DNA of 64,000 bases from CAUUJV01 sp963545565 (GCA_963545565.1 CAUUJV010000002.1:143949-207948), one strand, 5' to 3'. Shown: positions 34,901 through 44,776, numbered from the stretch's first letter. The notes: generated from the sequence alone by a model not told the origin. Program-made: numbers and translations.

Positions 34901-35182
34901 TTAGCCAAACAAGAAGAATACGAGCTCACCCAAGCCGTAATCCATACCAGTCACAATGACCATGAGGAAGAACACAAAGATGAATACAGCCATAGACCAG
35001 CCGAGCAATTCTTTGCCTGAAGGAGCTACGACCTTACGAGTTTCATCAAACATCTGCTTAATAAACAAGCCGATGCGCATAAAGATATTGGGACGCTTTG
35101 GCTTTGCTGCCTTTGAGGCTTTTTTCTCTGCCTTACCAGCAGCCTTTTCAGCCTCTTTGGCTTCCTGAGAAGAATCAGCCAT
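34901..35182 (-). CDS. secE: Preprotein translocase subunit SecE
   Basis: 93 aa: a ~35-residue Lys/Ala/Glu-rich cytoplasmic lead, the conserved amphipathic helix (FIKQMFDETRKVVAPSGKEL) and one membrane helix (WSMAVFIFVFFLMVIVTGMDY). Clamps SecY in the translocon. Located between tRNA-Trp and nusG, the standard order. Confidence 0.97.
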   Translation of the reverse strand: MADSSQEAKEAEKAAGKAEKKASKAAKPKRPNIFMRIGLFIKQMFDETRKVVAPSGKELLGWSMAVFIFVFFLMVIVTGMDYGLGELVFFLFG

Positions 35183-35215
35183 GCGTCATCCTTACTAGAT
35201 TTGTTAACAAACGAG

Positions 35216-35288
35216 CAGGGAAGGCGGGACTCGAACCCACAACCTACGGTTTTGGAGACCGTTGCGCTACCAATTGCGCCACTTCCCT
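35216..35288 (-). tRNA. tRNA-Trp (CCA anticodon)
   Basis: The minus strand folds as a 73-nt cloverleaf: acceptor AGGGAAG/CTTCCCT, D-arm with GGTAGCGC, anticodon stem ACGGT/ACCGT around loop CTCCAAA (anticodon CCA), T-loop GTTCGAGTCC, discriminator G. The CCA tail is not encoded. Lies 33 bp upstream of secE. Confidence 0.97.
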
Positions 35289-35486
35289 AGGTGTACGACT
35301 CATCGTAACAAACCCACAGGATTGACCTGAGGAGGCTTGCGCCCGAAAAGACGATGAGCAAACCGCCAAGGAGTCAGTTTAGCGGTAAATACTGATTTAG
35401 TCCACTCGAATTTTGCTTTCGGAGAGTCGAACCAGTACAGCGTGAGAATACACAAAGATAAATACTGAAAAATCAATAAGTAGATT

Positions 35487-36698
35487 CTATCCAACCCACT
35501 CACGGAAGCGGCGCATTCCCTCTGCAAGCTGATCGTCCGCAAGCGCATAAGAGAAGCGCAAATACCCTGGCATGCTAAATCCTTCTCCCGGAACAGCAGC
35601 AACGTGGGCCTGATCAAGCAAAGCCTCCGCTAATTCAGCTGCAGTATTGCACACCGTTCCCTGCGGCCCTACTGGGCGATTAAGTAGTCCCTTAACATCA
35701 GCAAAGGCGTAAAAAGCTCCCTTTGGCAAATTGCATTTAACGCCTAGAATTGCACTCAGTGCATCCACAATGGCATGGCGACGCTGGTCAAATGTGGCAC
35801 GCATCATGGCCACTGCGCTTAAATCGCCACCCACTGCTTCAATTGCTGCACGCTGTGGAATATTGGCAACATTAGAGGTCATATGCCCCTGCAATTTTGC
35901 AGCAGCCTTTGCCACGTCCAGCGAAGCTACTAACCAGCCCACTCGCCAACCAGTCATAGCATAAGTCTTTGCAACTCCATTAAGAACAATCAGCTGTTCT
36001 CGAACTTCAGGAACAAGCTCACCAATGTATTCACAAACTGTGCCGTCATACACCATGTGTTCATAAATCTCATCTGAAATAACCCACACATGATTCTCAA
36101 CAGCCCATTGACCAATAGCTTTGAGTGTTTCCTTATCCCACACAGCACCAGTCGGATTATTCGGAGAGTTAACAATAATTGCCTTGGTTTGTGGGGTGTA
36201 AGCGGCTTTAATCTGCTCAATAGTTGGGACAAAAAGCTGATCAGAATCAGCAGTAATCATCACTGGATTACCGCCTGCCAACTTGACAGCTTCCGGATAA
36301 GTTACCCAGCATGGGGCAGGCACAATAACATCATCACCTGGATTGATAATAAGCTGAAATGCCTCATATACGGCCTGTTTACCACCATTAGTAACAACAA
36401 CCTGCGCTGGATCAATCTCATAGCCTGAGTCACGCAAAGTTTTACGAGCAATTGCCTCGCGCAGTTCGAGAAGACCATTTGTAGCAGTATAGTGATGGTT
36501 CTTCGGGTCTAACGCAGCCTGCGAAGCTACTTGTGCAATGTTGTCTGGAGTTGGAAAATCAGGTTCGCCTGCTCCAAAACCAATAACGTCCACACCTGCA
36601 GCCTTCATAGTTTTAGCTTTACTATCAACAACAAGCGTTGCACTAGGAGCAACATTATTAATACGATCGCTTAACGTGCGCCAGTCAAAATTTGCCAT
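35487..36698 (-). CDS. Aspartate aminotransferase-like PLP aminotransferase
   Basis: 403 aa from the ATG at 36698 (GGAAGC upstream); the 22-residue in-frame extension lacks family similarity. Class I/II aminotransferase of the 1-gamma AspAT group: GFGAGEPDFPTP, VVTNGGKQAVYEAF, NSPNNPTGAV, PLP lysine in GVAKTYAMTGWRVG, and the substrate-binding Arg in GYLRFSYAL. Probably aspartate:2-oxoglutarate exchange. It lies between tRNA-Trp and proB; about 200 bp on its downstream side hold no gene. Confidence 0.9.
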   Translation of the reverse strand: MANFDWRTLSDRINNVAPSATLVVDSKAKTMKAAGVDVIGFGAGEPDFPTPDNIAQVASQAALDPKNHHYTATNGLLELREAIARKTLRDSGYEIDPAQVVVTNGGKQAVYEAFQLIINPGDDVIVPAPCWVTYPEAVKLAGGNPVMITADSDQLFVPTIEQIKAAYTPQTKAIIVNSPNNPTGAVWDKETLKAIGQWAVENHVWVISDEIYEHMVYDGTVCEYIGELVPEVREQLIVLNGVAKTYAMTGWRVGWLVASLDVAKAAAKLQGHMTSNVANIPQRAAIEAVGGDLSAVAMMRATFDQRRHAIVDALSAILGVKCNLPKGAFYAFADVKGLLNRPVGPQGTVCNTAAELAEALLDQAHVAAVPGEGFSMPGYLRFSYALADDQLAEGMRRFREWVG

Positions 36699-36788
36699 GC
36701 TTCCAACTTTAATGCGCCCACACGAAGAAAATAGATGGGTCAGCGCTAATTTGCACCGGCTCAAAGCAAAACTAGGAATAAATCAGAG

Positions 36789-37940
36789 CTAAATCAGGAC
36801 TAAATCGTCGCGGTGCACTAGCGGATGGGCATATTCTGCACCCAAAAAACGTTGAAGTTGATTTGTTGTGCGTCCCAAAATTTGGACAAGCTCATCTGAA
36901 TCGAATCCTACAAGGCCTTTTGCAAGGTGCTTACCATTTTCATCATCAATCCATACGGGATCGCCAGCGGAAAAATCTCCGTCATAACCAATTGTGCCTG
37001 CCGCGAGCAGTGAAGCTTTGCCCTCACGAATCACTTTACTTGCACCTTGATCCACAATAAGTGTTCCACGCGGATTGGAGGCGTAGCCAATCCACAACCG
37101 GCGAGATGTTTCGCGAGATTTTACTGGGGCAAAAACCGTGCCTACAGGATCGCCCATCAAGCTTGGGCCAGCATTTGTGCTGCTGGTAAGCAAACACGGA
37201 ATCCCTGAAGCGGTTGCAATGCGTGCGGAATCCAACTTTGTGATCATGCCGCCAGTACCTACATTTGAGCCAGACTCTCCCACCTGAATGTCAGACTCAA
37301 GGTCAAGAACATCTTTAACAAAAGAAATACGTTTTGCACCGGGTTCTGTTGGTGGAGCCGTATATAAAGCATCAACATCACTGAGCAGCACAAGCGCATC
37401 TGCTCGCACAATATTTGCTACAAGAGCCGCTAAGCGATCGTTATCACCAAATCGCAAATTGACCTCGGTTGTCACCAAAGTGTCGTTTTCATTTACGATT
37501 GGAACCACGCCTAAATCAAGCAAACGGTTAATAGTGTTGCGAACATTGCGGTATCGAGAAGAACGCATAGTGTCTTGTGTGCTCATAAGCACTTGACCAA
37601 CGTTAAGGCCAAAGCAGGCAAATTCTGCTTCATACTGCCCCATAAGCACAACTTGCCCTACAGCCGCTGAAGCTTGACGGCTCACAGCATCGAACGGGCG
37701 CTCATCAAAGCCAAGTGGTCCAAATCCTGCGGCTACAGCACCGGAAGACACAAGCACAATACGTGCACCAAGATTTTCAACACGAGCTAATGCTCCAACA
37801 AGTGCTTGGAGTTTCGCACAATCCAAATGCCCAGAAGGCTGAGTAAGAGAGCTTGATCCAACTTTTACAACAATCGTTTGAGCAGAAGCAATTGCACGGC
37901 GTACACTGCGCTCAGCCCATGTTACATTCTGCTCAGTCAT
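36789..37940 (-). CDS. proB: Glutamate 5-kinase
   Basis: 383 aa. First step of proline synthesis: phosphorylates glutamate. The N-terminal amino-acid-kinase domain has VVKVGSSSLTQPSGHLD, VSSGAVAAGFGPLGF, VNENDTL and GTGGMITKLDSARIA; the C-terminal PUA domain (GTLIVDQGASKVIREGKASLLAAGT) is present, giving the full two-domain form. ATG preceded by GAGGAC. Follows obgE in the same direction. Confidence 0.97.
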   Translation of the reverse strand: MTEQNVTWAERSVRRAIASAQTIVVKVGSSSLTQPSGHLDCAKLQALVGALARVENLGARIVLVSSGAVAAGFGPLGFDERPFDAVSRQASAAVGQVVLMGQYEAEFACFGLNVGQVLMSTQDTMRSSRYRNVRNTINRLLDLGVVPIVNENDTLVTTEVNLRFGDNDRLAALVANIVRADALVLLSDVDALYTAPPTEPGAKRISFVKDVLDLESDIQVGESGSNVGTGGMITKLDSARIATASGIPCLLTSSTNAGPSLMGDPVGTVFAPVKSRETSRRLWIGYASNPRGTLIVDQGASKVIREGKASLLAAGTIGYDGDFSAGDPVWIDDENGKHLAKGLVGFDSDELVQILGRTTNQLQRFLGAEYAHPLVHRDDLVLI

Positions 37941-38023
37941 TGTAAAGTCCTCTAACCTTCGTAATCTTCTAAACCTTTTGGCGCAATTCTTCTTAGCACC
38001 GTTCCTTGGATTTTGGCCAATTC

Positions 38024-39613
38024 TCAGTCATCTAGCCTAGACGGATCTGCCCAGTGACCAGCCTTGCGCTCTGCCTCCATTGCGGCACGAACTGCTGCCT
38101 TGGCATCCATCCACTCATGATATTCGCGACGACGCTGTGCATTGGTGCGACGATGGCGCAATCCAGCATTTTCTTCTAACCGAGCATCGTGACCACGCTC
38201 GGCTTGAGGAGCACCATCAAGCATTTCAGCACCGGCAGAAATACTTGGATCCCAGTCGAACGACACCGCATTGTCTCCACGTCCGATGCGCACTTCATCA
38301 CCTACGCGGGCACCTTTCTTACGCAAAGCATCTTCAACGCCAAGCTTTGCTAAGCGATCTGCAAGATAACCTACTGCTTCTTCGTTGTCGAAATTAGTCT
38401 GACGAATCCAACGCTGAGGTTTAGAACCAAGAACAGTGAACCAGAAATTGCCGTTGCCATCTTCTTCGCGCTCAATAGTGAAATCAAATCCAAGACCAAC
38501 GTCTTTTGGATTGCGGCGACGCTTTGTTTCCAACGGTCGCAGTACTACACGATCGTCTTCTTCTTGCTGTAGCTGAGCCACCTTCGTGCGCTGCTCTTCC
38601 ACAATGCTTGACAACGCATATGTAAGCTCTTTTAAGCCCTCATGAGTCGCTGTTGAAATGATGAATACTTTCATTCCCATTTCTTCAAAATCTGGTTTAA
38701 CAAATTCCGCAAGTTCCTTAGCCTGCGGAACATCAGCCTTATTGAGGATGATAATGCGTTCACGTTCAGCGATGGGGATAACACCAAGTGAAAGATCAAG
38801 CGCATCGACATACTGGGAGAGCTCATTTTCCAATGCGTGATAATCAGAAATAGGGTCACGATCATTTTCCAAAGTTGCGCAATCAATCACATGAGCAATA
38901 ACTTCTGTGCGCTCAATATGACGTAAGAATTCCAGACCTAGTCCCTTACCTTGTGCCGCGCCTGGAATCAAACCAGGAACGTCAGCAATAGTAAAACGCT
39001 TATCACCTGCTGTAACAACGCCAAGATTTGGAACCAGCGTAGTAAAGGGATAGTCAGCAATCTTTGGGCGAGCTGCGCTTAAAGCAGCTACGAGACTTGA
39101 TTTACCGGCACTTGGATACCCTACGAGAGCAACATCGGCAATAGATTTAAGTTCAAAAATAACTTCACGTTCTTCACCAGGTTCGCCGAGTAGAGCAAAT
39201 CCCGGAGCCTTACGCGCGCGGCTAGCCAGCGAACGGTTTCCAAGACCGCCTTCACCACCTGCGGCTACTACGAAGCGATCTCCCACATGACGCATATCCG
39301 CAATAACGTTCTTGCCTTCAAACACAACGGTTCCAACTGGCACTGGCAGAATAAGATCATCACCGTTGCTGCCATCTTTGTCATCACCCTTGCCCATTGT
39401 GCCTGATTGAGCAGTGCGATGCGGAGCGAAACGATAATCCAAAAGTGAAGTTGCGTTTGTATCTGCTACAACGATAACAGAGCCCCCATCGCCGCCATCG
39501 CCCCCATCAGGACCGGCAAGCGGCTTATATTTTTCTCGCTTGATGGAAGCAGCGCCGTTACCGCCATCGCCGCCTTTGACGTACACCGTCACGCGATCGA
39601 CGAAATCACTCAT
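38024..39613 (-). CDS. obgE: GTPase Obg (CgtA)
   Basis: 529 aa ribosome-associated GTPase. The Gly-rich Obg domain (VYVKGGDGGNGAASIKREKY) is followed by the G domain: GYPSAGKSSLV (P-loop), DVPGLIPGAAQGKGLG, NKADVP. The C-terminal OCT domain (IRQTNFDNEEAVGYLADRLAKLGVEDALR) is present, plus an acidic/Arg-rich tail typical of actinobacteria. ATG preceded by TAAGGAT. An intrinsic terminator sits between it and rpmA. Confidence 0.97.
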   Translation of the reverse strand: MSDFVDRVTVYVKGGDGGNGAASIKREKYKPLAGPDGGDGGDGGSVIVVADTNATSLLDYRFAPHRTAQSGTMGKGDDKDGSNGDDLILPVPVGTVVFEGKNVIADMRHVGDRFVVAAGGEGGLGNRSLASRARKAPGFALLGEPGEEREVIFELKSIADVALVGYPSAGKSSLVAALSAARPKIADYPFTTLVPNLGVVTAGDKRFTIADVPGLIPGAAQGKGLGLEFLRHIERTEVIAHVIDCATLENDRDPISDYHALENELSQYVDALDLSLGVIPIAERERIIILNKADVPQAKELAEFVKPDFEEMGMKVFIISTATHEGLKELTYALSSIVEEQRTKVAQLQQEEDDRVVLRPLETKRRRNPKDVGLGFDFTIEREEDGNGNFWFTVLGSKPQRWIRQTNFDNEEAVGYLADRLAKLGVEDALRKKGARVGDEVRIGRGDNAVSFDWDPSISAGAEMLDGAPQAERGHDARLEENAGLRHRRTNAQRRREYHEWMDAKAAVRAAMEAERKAGHWADPSRLDD

Positions 39614-39641
39614 GGATAATCCTTAAACTCTTGATATAAAC

Positions 39642-39670
39642 AAAAAGCCGCGCTCATAACGGGCGCGGCT
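39642..39670 (-). terminator. Terminator/attenuator between rpmA and obgE
   Basis: AGCCGCGC (39646-39653) pairs exactly with 39663-39670; on the minus strand the stem is followed by TTTTTG. It lies inside an otherwise continuous operon, so it may set the ratio of ribosomal protein to obgE transcripts. Confidence 0.85.
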
Positions 39671-39685
39671 AAAGTATGAAATTTC

Positions 39686-39937
39686 CTACTCGGAAATAAC
39701 GTCTACAACCTTGCGGTCACGACGAACACCGAACTTTACAGTGCCATCCTGCAATGCAAAGAGAGTGTGATCCTTACCGAGTCCAACATTCTGACCTGCA
39801 TGGAACTTGGTGCCGCGCTGGCGAACAATGATGTTTCCTGCTACAACAGCTTCTCCGCCAAACTTCTTAACACCGAGGTACTGAGGATTCGAATCGCGAC
39901 CGTTACGTGAGCTGGACGCGCCCTTCTTATGTGCCAT
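39686..39937 (-). CDS. rpmA: 50S ribosomal protein L27
   Basis: 83 aa. MAHKKGASSSRNGRDSNPQYLGVKKFGGEAV is the family start, with no N-terminal leader of the firmicute kind needing removal. Its N-terminus reaches the peptidyl transferase centre. ATG with CGAAAGGATAA upstream. Confidence 0.98.
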   Translation of the reverse strand: MAHKKGASSSRNGRDSNPQYLGVKKFGGEAVVAGNIIVRQRGTKFHAGQNVGLGKDHTLFALQDGTVKFGVRRDRKVVDVISE

Positions 39938-39971
39938 TTTTTATCCTTTCGAATTTACGTCTTAAGCAAAC

Positions 39972-40280
39972 TTATGCGATTGAAGTAATCTTCAACACAG
40001 TCTGCTTCTGACGATGACCCTTACGACGAGCAACGCCGGTCTTGTTCTTGTACTTTTGGATACGAATCTTTTCGCCCTTAGCTTCGTCGTCAATAACTTC
40101 TGCCTTGACGGAAACCTTAGCTAAGTCCTTTGCAGCCAGGGTGACCTTGGAACCGTCGACAACAAGAGCGACAGGGAACTCCACAGAATCGCCCTTCTTG
40201 GCGTCAAGACGGTTAACGACGATCTCGTCGCCGACCTCGACCTTTTCCTGATGGCCGCCGGCCTTCACAATCGCGTACAT
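39972..40280 (-). CDS. rplU: 50S ribosomal protein L21
   Basis: 102 aa from the ATG at 40280, where family members start (MYAIVKAGGHQEKVEVGDEI); a 21-residue upstream in-frame reading is not conserved. Rich in Lys/Arg at the end (KNKTGVARRKGHRQKQTVLKI). AAGGTAG lies upstream. The 216-bp region between it and rne probably holds its promoter and leader. Confidence 0.97.
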   Translation of the reverse strand: MYAIVKAGGHQEKVEVGDEIVVNRLDAKKGDSVEFPVALVVDGSKVTLAAKDLAKVSVKAEVIDDEAKGEKIRIQKYKNKTGVARRKGHRQKQTVLKITSIA

Positions 40281-40456
40281 AGTTCTACCTTGCCTGTATT
40301 TATAAGCTTCTTCTACTGTCTGCGTATTACCGACCGAAGGCATAAGACCACCGTGGTACCACTAGACACTAGCTATCTAATATATACGTTCATGCGCGCT
40401 ACGTCAAATTGCTGATGCGCAACACGCAGATACATCACATTGGAGTTGCTAGTCTA

Positions 40457-40486
40457 TGCTACAAGGTGGACTGATTTACAGCCCAC
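40457..40486 (-). terminator. Small hairpin directly after rne
   Basis: On the minus strand AAGGTGG...CCACCTT (7 bp, with a 13-nt interior) begins a few bases after the rne stop. T-rich sequence lies only on the plus-strand side, so it is a poor rne terminator; it could act as an attenuator or RNA-processing signal before rplU. Confidence 0.35.
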
Positions 40487-40496
40487 CTTTATTCTT

Positions 40497-43487
40497 TTAC
40501 TCTTCCCTGTTCTTTGCTTCGTCAGCAGCCACTGCTGCAGCAGCGATTTGAGCAAGTGTAGCCTTCACAGCCGGAGTTGAGCCTTGTGGAGCATTCGAAT
40601 CGTGAAGCTCTTCATGAGAGTAGCTCTCGTGACCATACTTATGCGTTTTGATGAATGGGTCTCCACCTTTGAGTGCATAAGGATCGTCATATTTTGCAGA
40701 AACTGTTGGCTCATCGTGCAGAATAAACCCACGACCGCCGCATGTTGGGCATTCCTCAGAGAATGCTTCAACAAGTCCTTGCCCCACGCGCTTGCGGGTC
40801 ATCTGAACTAGACCAAGTGATGTGACTTCTGCCACCTGATGTTTTGTACGATCGCGAGATAAGCATTCTACGAGTCGGCGCAGTACTAAATCACGATTAG
40901 CAGGCATTACCATGTCGACAAAGTCAATCATGACCATGCCGCCAATATCGCGCAAACGAAGCTGACGCACGATTTCTTCAGCAGCTTCCAAATTGCATCG
41001 AGTTACAGTCTCTTCCAAAGACTTACCCTTGCCGATGAATCGACCAGTGTTGATATCGATTGTGGTCATTGCCTCAGTTCGATCAATTACAAGAGAACCG
41101 CCCGATGGCAAATACACTTGGCGTTCCATGCCTTTGCGCAGCTGACTATCGATAGACCACTTGTCGAACACATCCTTGCCTTGATGTTCTTCCGGATCCC
41201 ATTTTTCAAGGCGAGGAAGAAGATCAGGAGCGGTGGACTCAAGATAATTCTTTATGCGCTCATACACACTATCGCCCTCAACAACAAGCTGATTGAAATC
41301 ATCATTGAAGATATCGCGCACAACTCGAATAACAACATCTGGCTCACCCTGAAGGAGCTGTGGGCGCTTAGAGCTCTCATACTCCTTGAGCTTGGCTTCA
41401 ATATTGGCCCACTTATTCTTCAGCTGTTCCAAATCCTTAGTAAGAGCTTCCTCGGACGCTCCTTCAGCTGCCGTGCGAATAATCACGCCCATTTCTTCTG
41501 GAGCAATTTTCGCCACGATGGACTTAAGACGTGCGCGCTCACGTTCTGGAAGCTTTCGAGAAACACCCGTCATGCTACCCGAAGGAACAAGCACAAGGAA
41601 TCGTCCTGCCAAAGTCACCTGAGATGTTAAGCGAGCGCCCTTATGCCCAATAGAATCCTTAGTAACCTGTACAAGCACAGGGTCGCCAGATTTGAATGCA
41701 TGCTCCATACGGCGAGGCTGACCATCAAGACGCGTTGTATCCCAATTAACTTCGCCTGCGTAAAGCACACCATTGCGATGTTGGCCAATATCAACGAATG
41801 CAGCTTCCATACTGGGGAGCACATTCTGCACACGGCCACGGTAAATATTGCCGACGGAAGAAACTTCCTGAATGTCGGAAACATAATGTTCCACAAGCAC
41901 GTTGTCTTCGATGACGGAAACTTGAGTATGACTATCCTTTTCACGCACAACCAGCAAACGATTCACGTTTTCACGGCGTGCAAGGAAGTCCTGCTCTGTT
42001 ATGAGCGACTGGCGGTCCCTATCTCGACGATTATCACGGCGACGCTGCTTCTTGGCCTCCAGACGCGTGGAACCCTCAATATCAGTAATTTCATCAATAT
42101 ACTGCTGTTTACGTGAACGTGGAATACGCTCATTGCTGTTGCTTGATGAAGAAGATGAAGAATCAGCACTCTTGTTACGGCGACGACGGCGACGACGAGT
42201 TGATACTACTTCCTCATCATCGTCCTCATCAAAGGAGCTACTTGACTCAGTGAAATCATCATCTGAATCGTTCGAGTCTTTGCTACTGCGAGTATCACGG
42301 TCTACTCCACGACGGCGACGACGGCGACGAGATGTTGCATGAATTTCTTCATTGTCTGATTCACTATCCGATTCATTATCCGAATCAAATTCATCGTCGT
42401 CGTGTTCGATCTCGATGGGTTCATATTCAATTTCATCAAGCTCAATATCGTTTTCTATGAGCTCAACTTCCGCAGCTGCGCGGCGTTCTTGGGCATTAAG
42501 ACGGCGAGAGCGGCGTGATGGGCGAGACTCGGTGAAATCTTCCTCTTCCTGAGCGTCACGGCTATTCTGGTCTTCTTGATGATTGCGATTTTTACGCTTG
42601 CGTGTGTTCGAAGACTCATCTTCGCTATTATGTTTGCGGCTACGACGGCGACGAGAACCCTTGTTTGAAGTGTTATCTTCATCTGAATCTGCTGATTCAT
42701 CAAGGGCATTCTCAATATCATCAAGGCTAAAGTTAACCTGCTCAGTGCGAACCGGCTTCTCAGGAATAACTGGCTCTTGGAAAAGTAGCGACATCATTGG
42801 GCGCGTATGGAAAGTTGTAGTGTTAACCGTCTCGTCGGCGTCACGGTCTGGAGCAGAAAACTCAAGCATCTGGCTAACAGCCTTGCGAGCGCGTTCCGAA
42901 CGCTCAGGAGCAGTCTCTACATGCTGTAGCTGTTGTGACTGCTGTTCATTACTTGTCTCAATAGTCTCCTCAGTAGTCTTTTCAACAATGCTGCGCGTAT
43001 TCTTGCGCACTGCTCGTGCAGGCTTAATCTTCTGTGTTGAGGATTTTTCTGAATTTGAAAATACTTTTTCACTCTGCTTAGAGGATTGAGCCACACTCAC
43101 ACTTGTGTTGCGGGAATTGGCAGCACGACTTGCCTCTTTAGCCTCATTCGATGCTGGAATTCCAGAATCCACAAAAAGCTCGGCCGAAAGCTTCGCTAAA
43201 CGCTGCTCTCGCTTAGAAAGTTGATTATTCTGCTCAGGCTGCTGATGTGACTGCGAAACTTGTGAGGCTTGAGATACCTGCGGCGCTTGCACAGTCTGTG
43301 AGGCTTGAGAAGTCTGTAGGACTGCTGAAAAAGTTGTTGTTACTACCGGCACGGAAGCTCCGGCTGCACCTGCTCCACGGACAACCCGCTTACGGCTGCC
43401 GCGAGTTCGCGCTGGCATGCCTTGAGCTGCTGTGGACGGTTTTTGAGAAGCGCGCGAAGGTGCTTCATTGTTGTGTTCGTCGGACAC
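40497..43487 (-). CDS. rne: Ribonuclease E/G family endoribonuclease
   Basis: 996 aa from the GTG at 43487, with GAGGAG five bases upstream. The first ~500 residues are disordered: Gln/Ser-rich, then alternating acidic blocks and Arg runs (several RRRRRR). The catalytic core follows: S1 domain (VGNIYRGRVQNVLPSMEAAFVDIG), the DNase I-like site TIDINTGRFIGKG and MIDFVDM (catalytic Asp pair), and the zinc link CPTCGGRG. The usual E. coli C-terminal degradosome scaffold is absent; the long disordered arm is at the N-terminus, as in other actinobacteria. Main role: mRNA decay and rRNA/tRNA maturation. Confidence 0.95.
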   Translation of the reverse strand: MSDEHNNEAPSRASQKPSTAAQGMPARTRGSRKRVVRGAGAAGASVPVVTTTFSAVLQTSQASQTVQAPQVSQASQVSQSHQQPEQNNQLSKREQRLAKLSAELFVDSGIPASNEAKEASRAANSRNTSVSVAQSSKQSEKVFSNSEKSSTQKIKPARAVRKNTRSIVEKTTEETIETSNEQQSQQLQHVETAPERSERARKAVSQMLEFSAPDRDADETVNTTTFHTRPMMSLLFQEPVIPEKPVRTEQVNFSLDDIENALDESADSDEDNTSNKGSRRRRSRKHNSEDESSNTRKRKNRNHQEDQNSRDAQEEEDFTESRPSRRSRRLNAQERRAAAEVELIENDIELDEIEYEPIEIEHDDDEFDSDNESDSESDNEEIHATSRRRRRRRGVDRDTRSSKDSNDSDDDFTESSSSFDEDDDEEVVSTRRRRRRRNKSADSSSSSSSNSNERIPRSRKQQYIDEITDIEGSTRLEAKKQRRRDNRRDRDRQSLITEQDFLARRENVNRLLVVREKDSHTQVSVIEDNVLVEHYVSDIQEVSSVGNIYRGRVQNVLPSMEAAFVDIGQHRNGVLYAGEVNWDTTRLDGQPRRMEHAFKSGDPVLVQVTKDSIGHKGARLTSQVTLAGRFLVLVPSGSMTGVSRKLPERERARLKSIVAKIAPEEMGVIIRTAAEGASEEALTKDLEQLKNKWANIEAKLKEYESSKRPQLLQGEPDVVIRVVRDIFNDDFNQLVVEGDSVYERIKNYLESTAPDLLPRLEKWDPEEHQGKDVFDKWSIDSQLRKGMERQVYLPSGGSLVIDRTEAMTTIDINTGRFIGKGKSLEETVTRCNLEAAEEIVRQLRLRDIGGMVMIDFVDMVMPANRDLVLRRLVECLSRDRTKHQVAEVTSLGLVQMTRKRVGQGLVEAFSEECPTCGGRGFILHDEPTVSAKYDDPYALKGGDPFIKTHKYGHESYSHEELHDSNAPQGSTPAVKATLAQIAAAAVAADEAKNREE

Positions 43488-43828
43488 AATATCTCCTCGT
43501 GGAACGCACTGCATTACGCTCCTGTCAGATGCTTAGCCTGTCACACGTACTCTCACTGTACATCGCGCTTATACGCGGTCTAAGCAATTCACAAAAAGTC
43601 TGTGTTGCATGCCGGACGCCAACGCTTCCAATCTTTTAACCAACCTTAGAAGGGGATCAACGCACATGCAGGGGTAGTATGCAGAACCACCTTTTTTAAG
43701 TATCTCACAGATTGTGAAGATTTACCACTCGCCCACTCTTCCGATTTTCATATATGAGATATCAGGCATACTTCACCTCAAATTTTCCATATTCGATGGC
43801 ACTATAAAGATGAACAGTAAGGATTTTC
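43488..43828. promoter_or_regulatory. Divergent intergenic region between rne and the AEC transporter gene
   Basis: About 340 bp without a gene. It contains the GAGGAG site for rne and AAGGA for the AEC gene, and an A/T-rich block (43690-43800) where promoters for the plus-strand gene are likely. No clear operator or riboswitch was recognised. Long rne leaders are used for autoregulation in some bacteria, but nothing here proves that. Confidence 0.4.
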
Positions 43829-44776
43829 ATGAATTTCATCGGTCTTATAAGCGCTATGCAGGGTTTCTTTGTTATTGGCGTGGTGATTGCGGCCGGTTAT
43901 ATTGCAGCTCGCTTAAATATTGGCGGTTCCCAGGCTCAGATGGTGCTTAATCGCGTGAGTTTTTTTGTGACAAGCCCTTGCCTGATGTTCGCAATTTTAT
44001 CCAAAGAAGATATCACTTCAATTTTTGGGCGAACTATTATTGTTGCGTTTGTTTCTGCTGCTTTGGGAGGAATTATTTTTCTCGTAATCAATCATTTGAG
44101 TTTCAAACTCCCTGCAGCTGATGCCATCATTGGCTCGCTTAATTCTCTCTACCTCAACTCGAATAATATTGGTTTGCCCGTCGCCACATATATCGTTGGG
44201 AATCCTGCACTCGTAGCGCCTATTCTTGTGATGCAGCAAGCACTTTTTACTCCCGTCGCATTGACTGCTTTAGATGTTTCCACCAGCGGAAAATTCTCAG
44301 TGAAGAAAATTCTTTCCCAACCTTTGCACCAACCTCTGCTCATTGGTTCCCTACTAGGAATTGCTGTAGCCCTTACAAAGCATCTGACTGGCGTTTTTAT
44401 TATTCCTGACTTTGTTTTTAAGCCGATTGACATGTTGGGCGATTCTGCTGTTCCTATGATTCTCATGGCTTTTGGCATGTCTTTACACGGCACAAAACCG
44501 CTACAAAAAGGCTCAAACCGCCGTGCAACTGTTACGGTGACGATTTTGAAGAATATTGTTATGCCGCTGATTGCATTTGCATTAGCTTATGCGATGGGTT
44601 TCCGAGGAACTGTGCTATACGGATGCGTAGTACTCGCAGCTCTTCCAACAGGGCAGAATGTTTATAACTATGCAGCTCGATACAATGTTGGACTCACTTT
44701 TGCACGAGACGGAATTTTGCTTAGTACTATTACTTCGCCGTTCGTCATTGCGCTCGTGGCTTTGCTATTGAGCTGA
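43829..44776 (+). CDS. AEC-family transporter (auxin efflux carrier type)
   Basis: 315 aa with about ten membrane helices in two halves. The N-terminal half starts GLISAMQGFFVIGVVIAAGYIAARL and contains NSLYLNSNNIGLPVATYIVG, the conserved N-N-x-G-x-P motif; the C-terminal half has AVPMILMAFGMSL and LPTGQNVYNYAARY. Family members export or exchange small carboxylates such as malate. Start ATG with AAGGATTTTC upstream. Monocistronic; convergent with the Maf-NUDIX gene, only 12 bp apart. Confidence 0.9.
   Translation: MNFIGLISAMQGFFVIGVVIAAGYIAARLNIGGSQAQMVLNRVSFFVTSPCLMFAILSKEDITSIFGRTIIVAFVSAALGGIIFLVINHLSFKLPAADAIIGSLNSLYLNSNNIGLPVATYIVGNPALVAPILVMQQALFTPVALTALDVSTSGKFSVKKILSQPLHQPLLIGSLLGIAVALTKHLTGVFIIPDFVFKPIDMLGDSAVPMILMAFGMSLHGTKPLQKGSNRRATVTVTILKNIVMPLIAFALAYAMGFRGTVLYGCVVLAALPTGQNVYNYAARYNVGLTFARDGILLSTITSPFVIALVALLLS

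Noticed and set aside
42100..42400. Tandem repeat locus in rne
   Set aside because: The repeated GACGGCGAC-like stretches simply encode the Arg runs of the RNase E arm.
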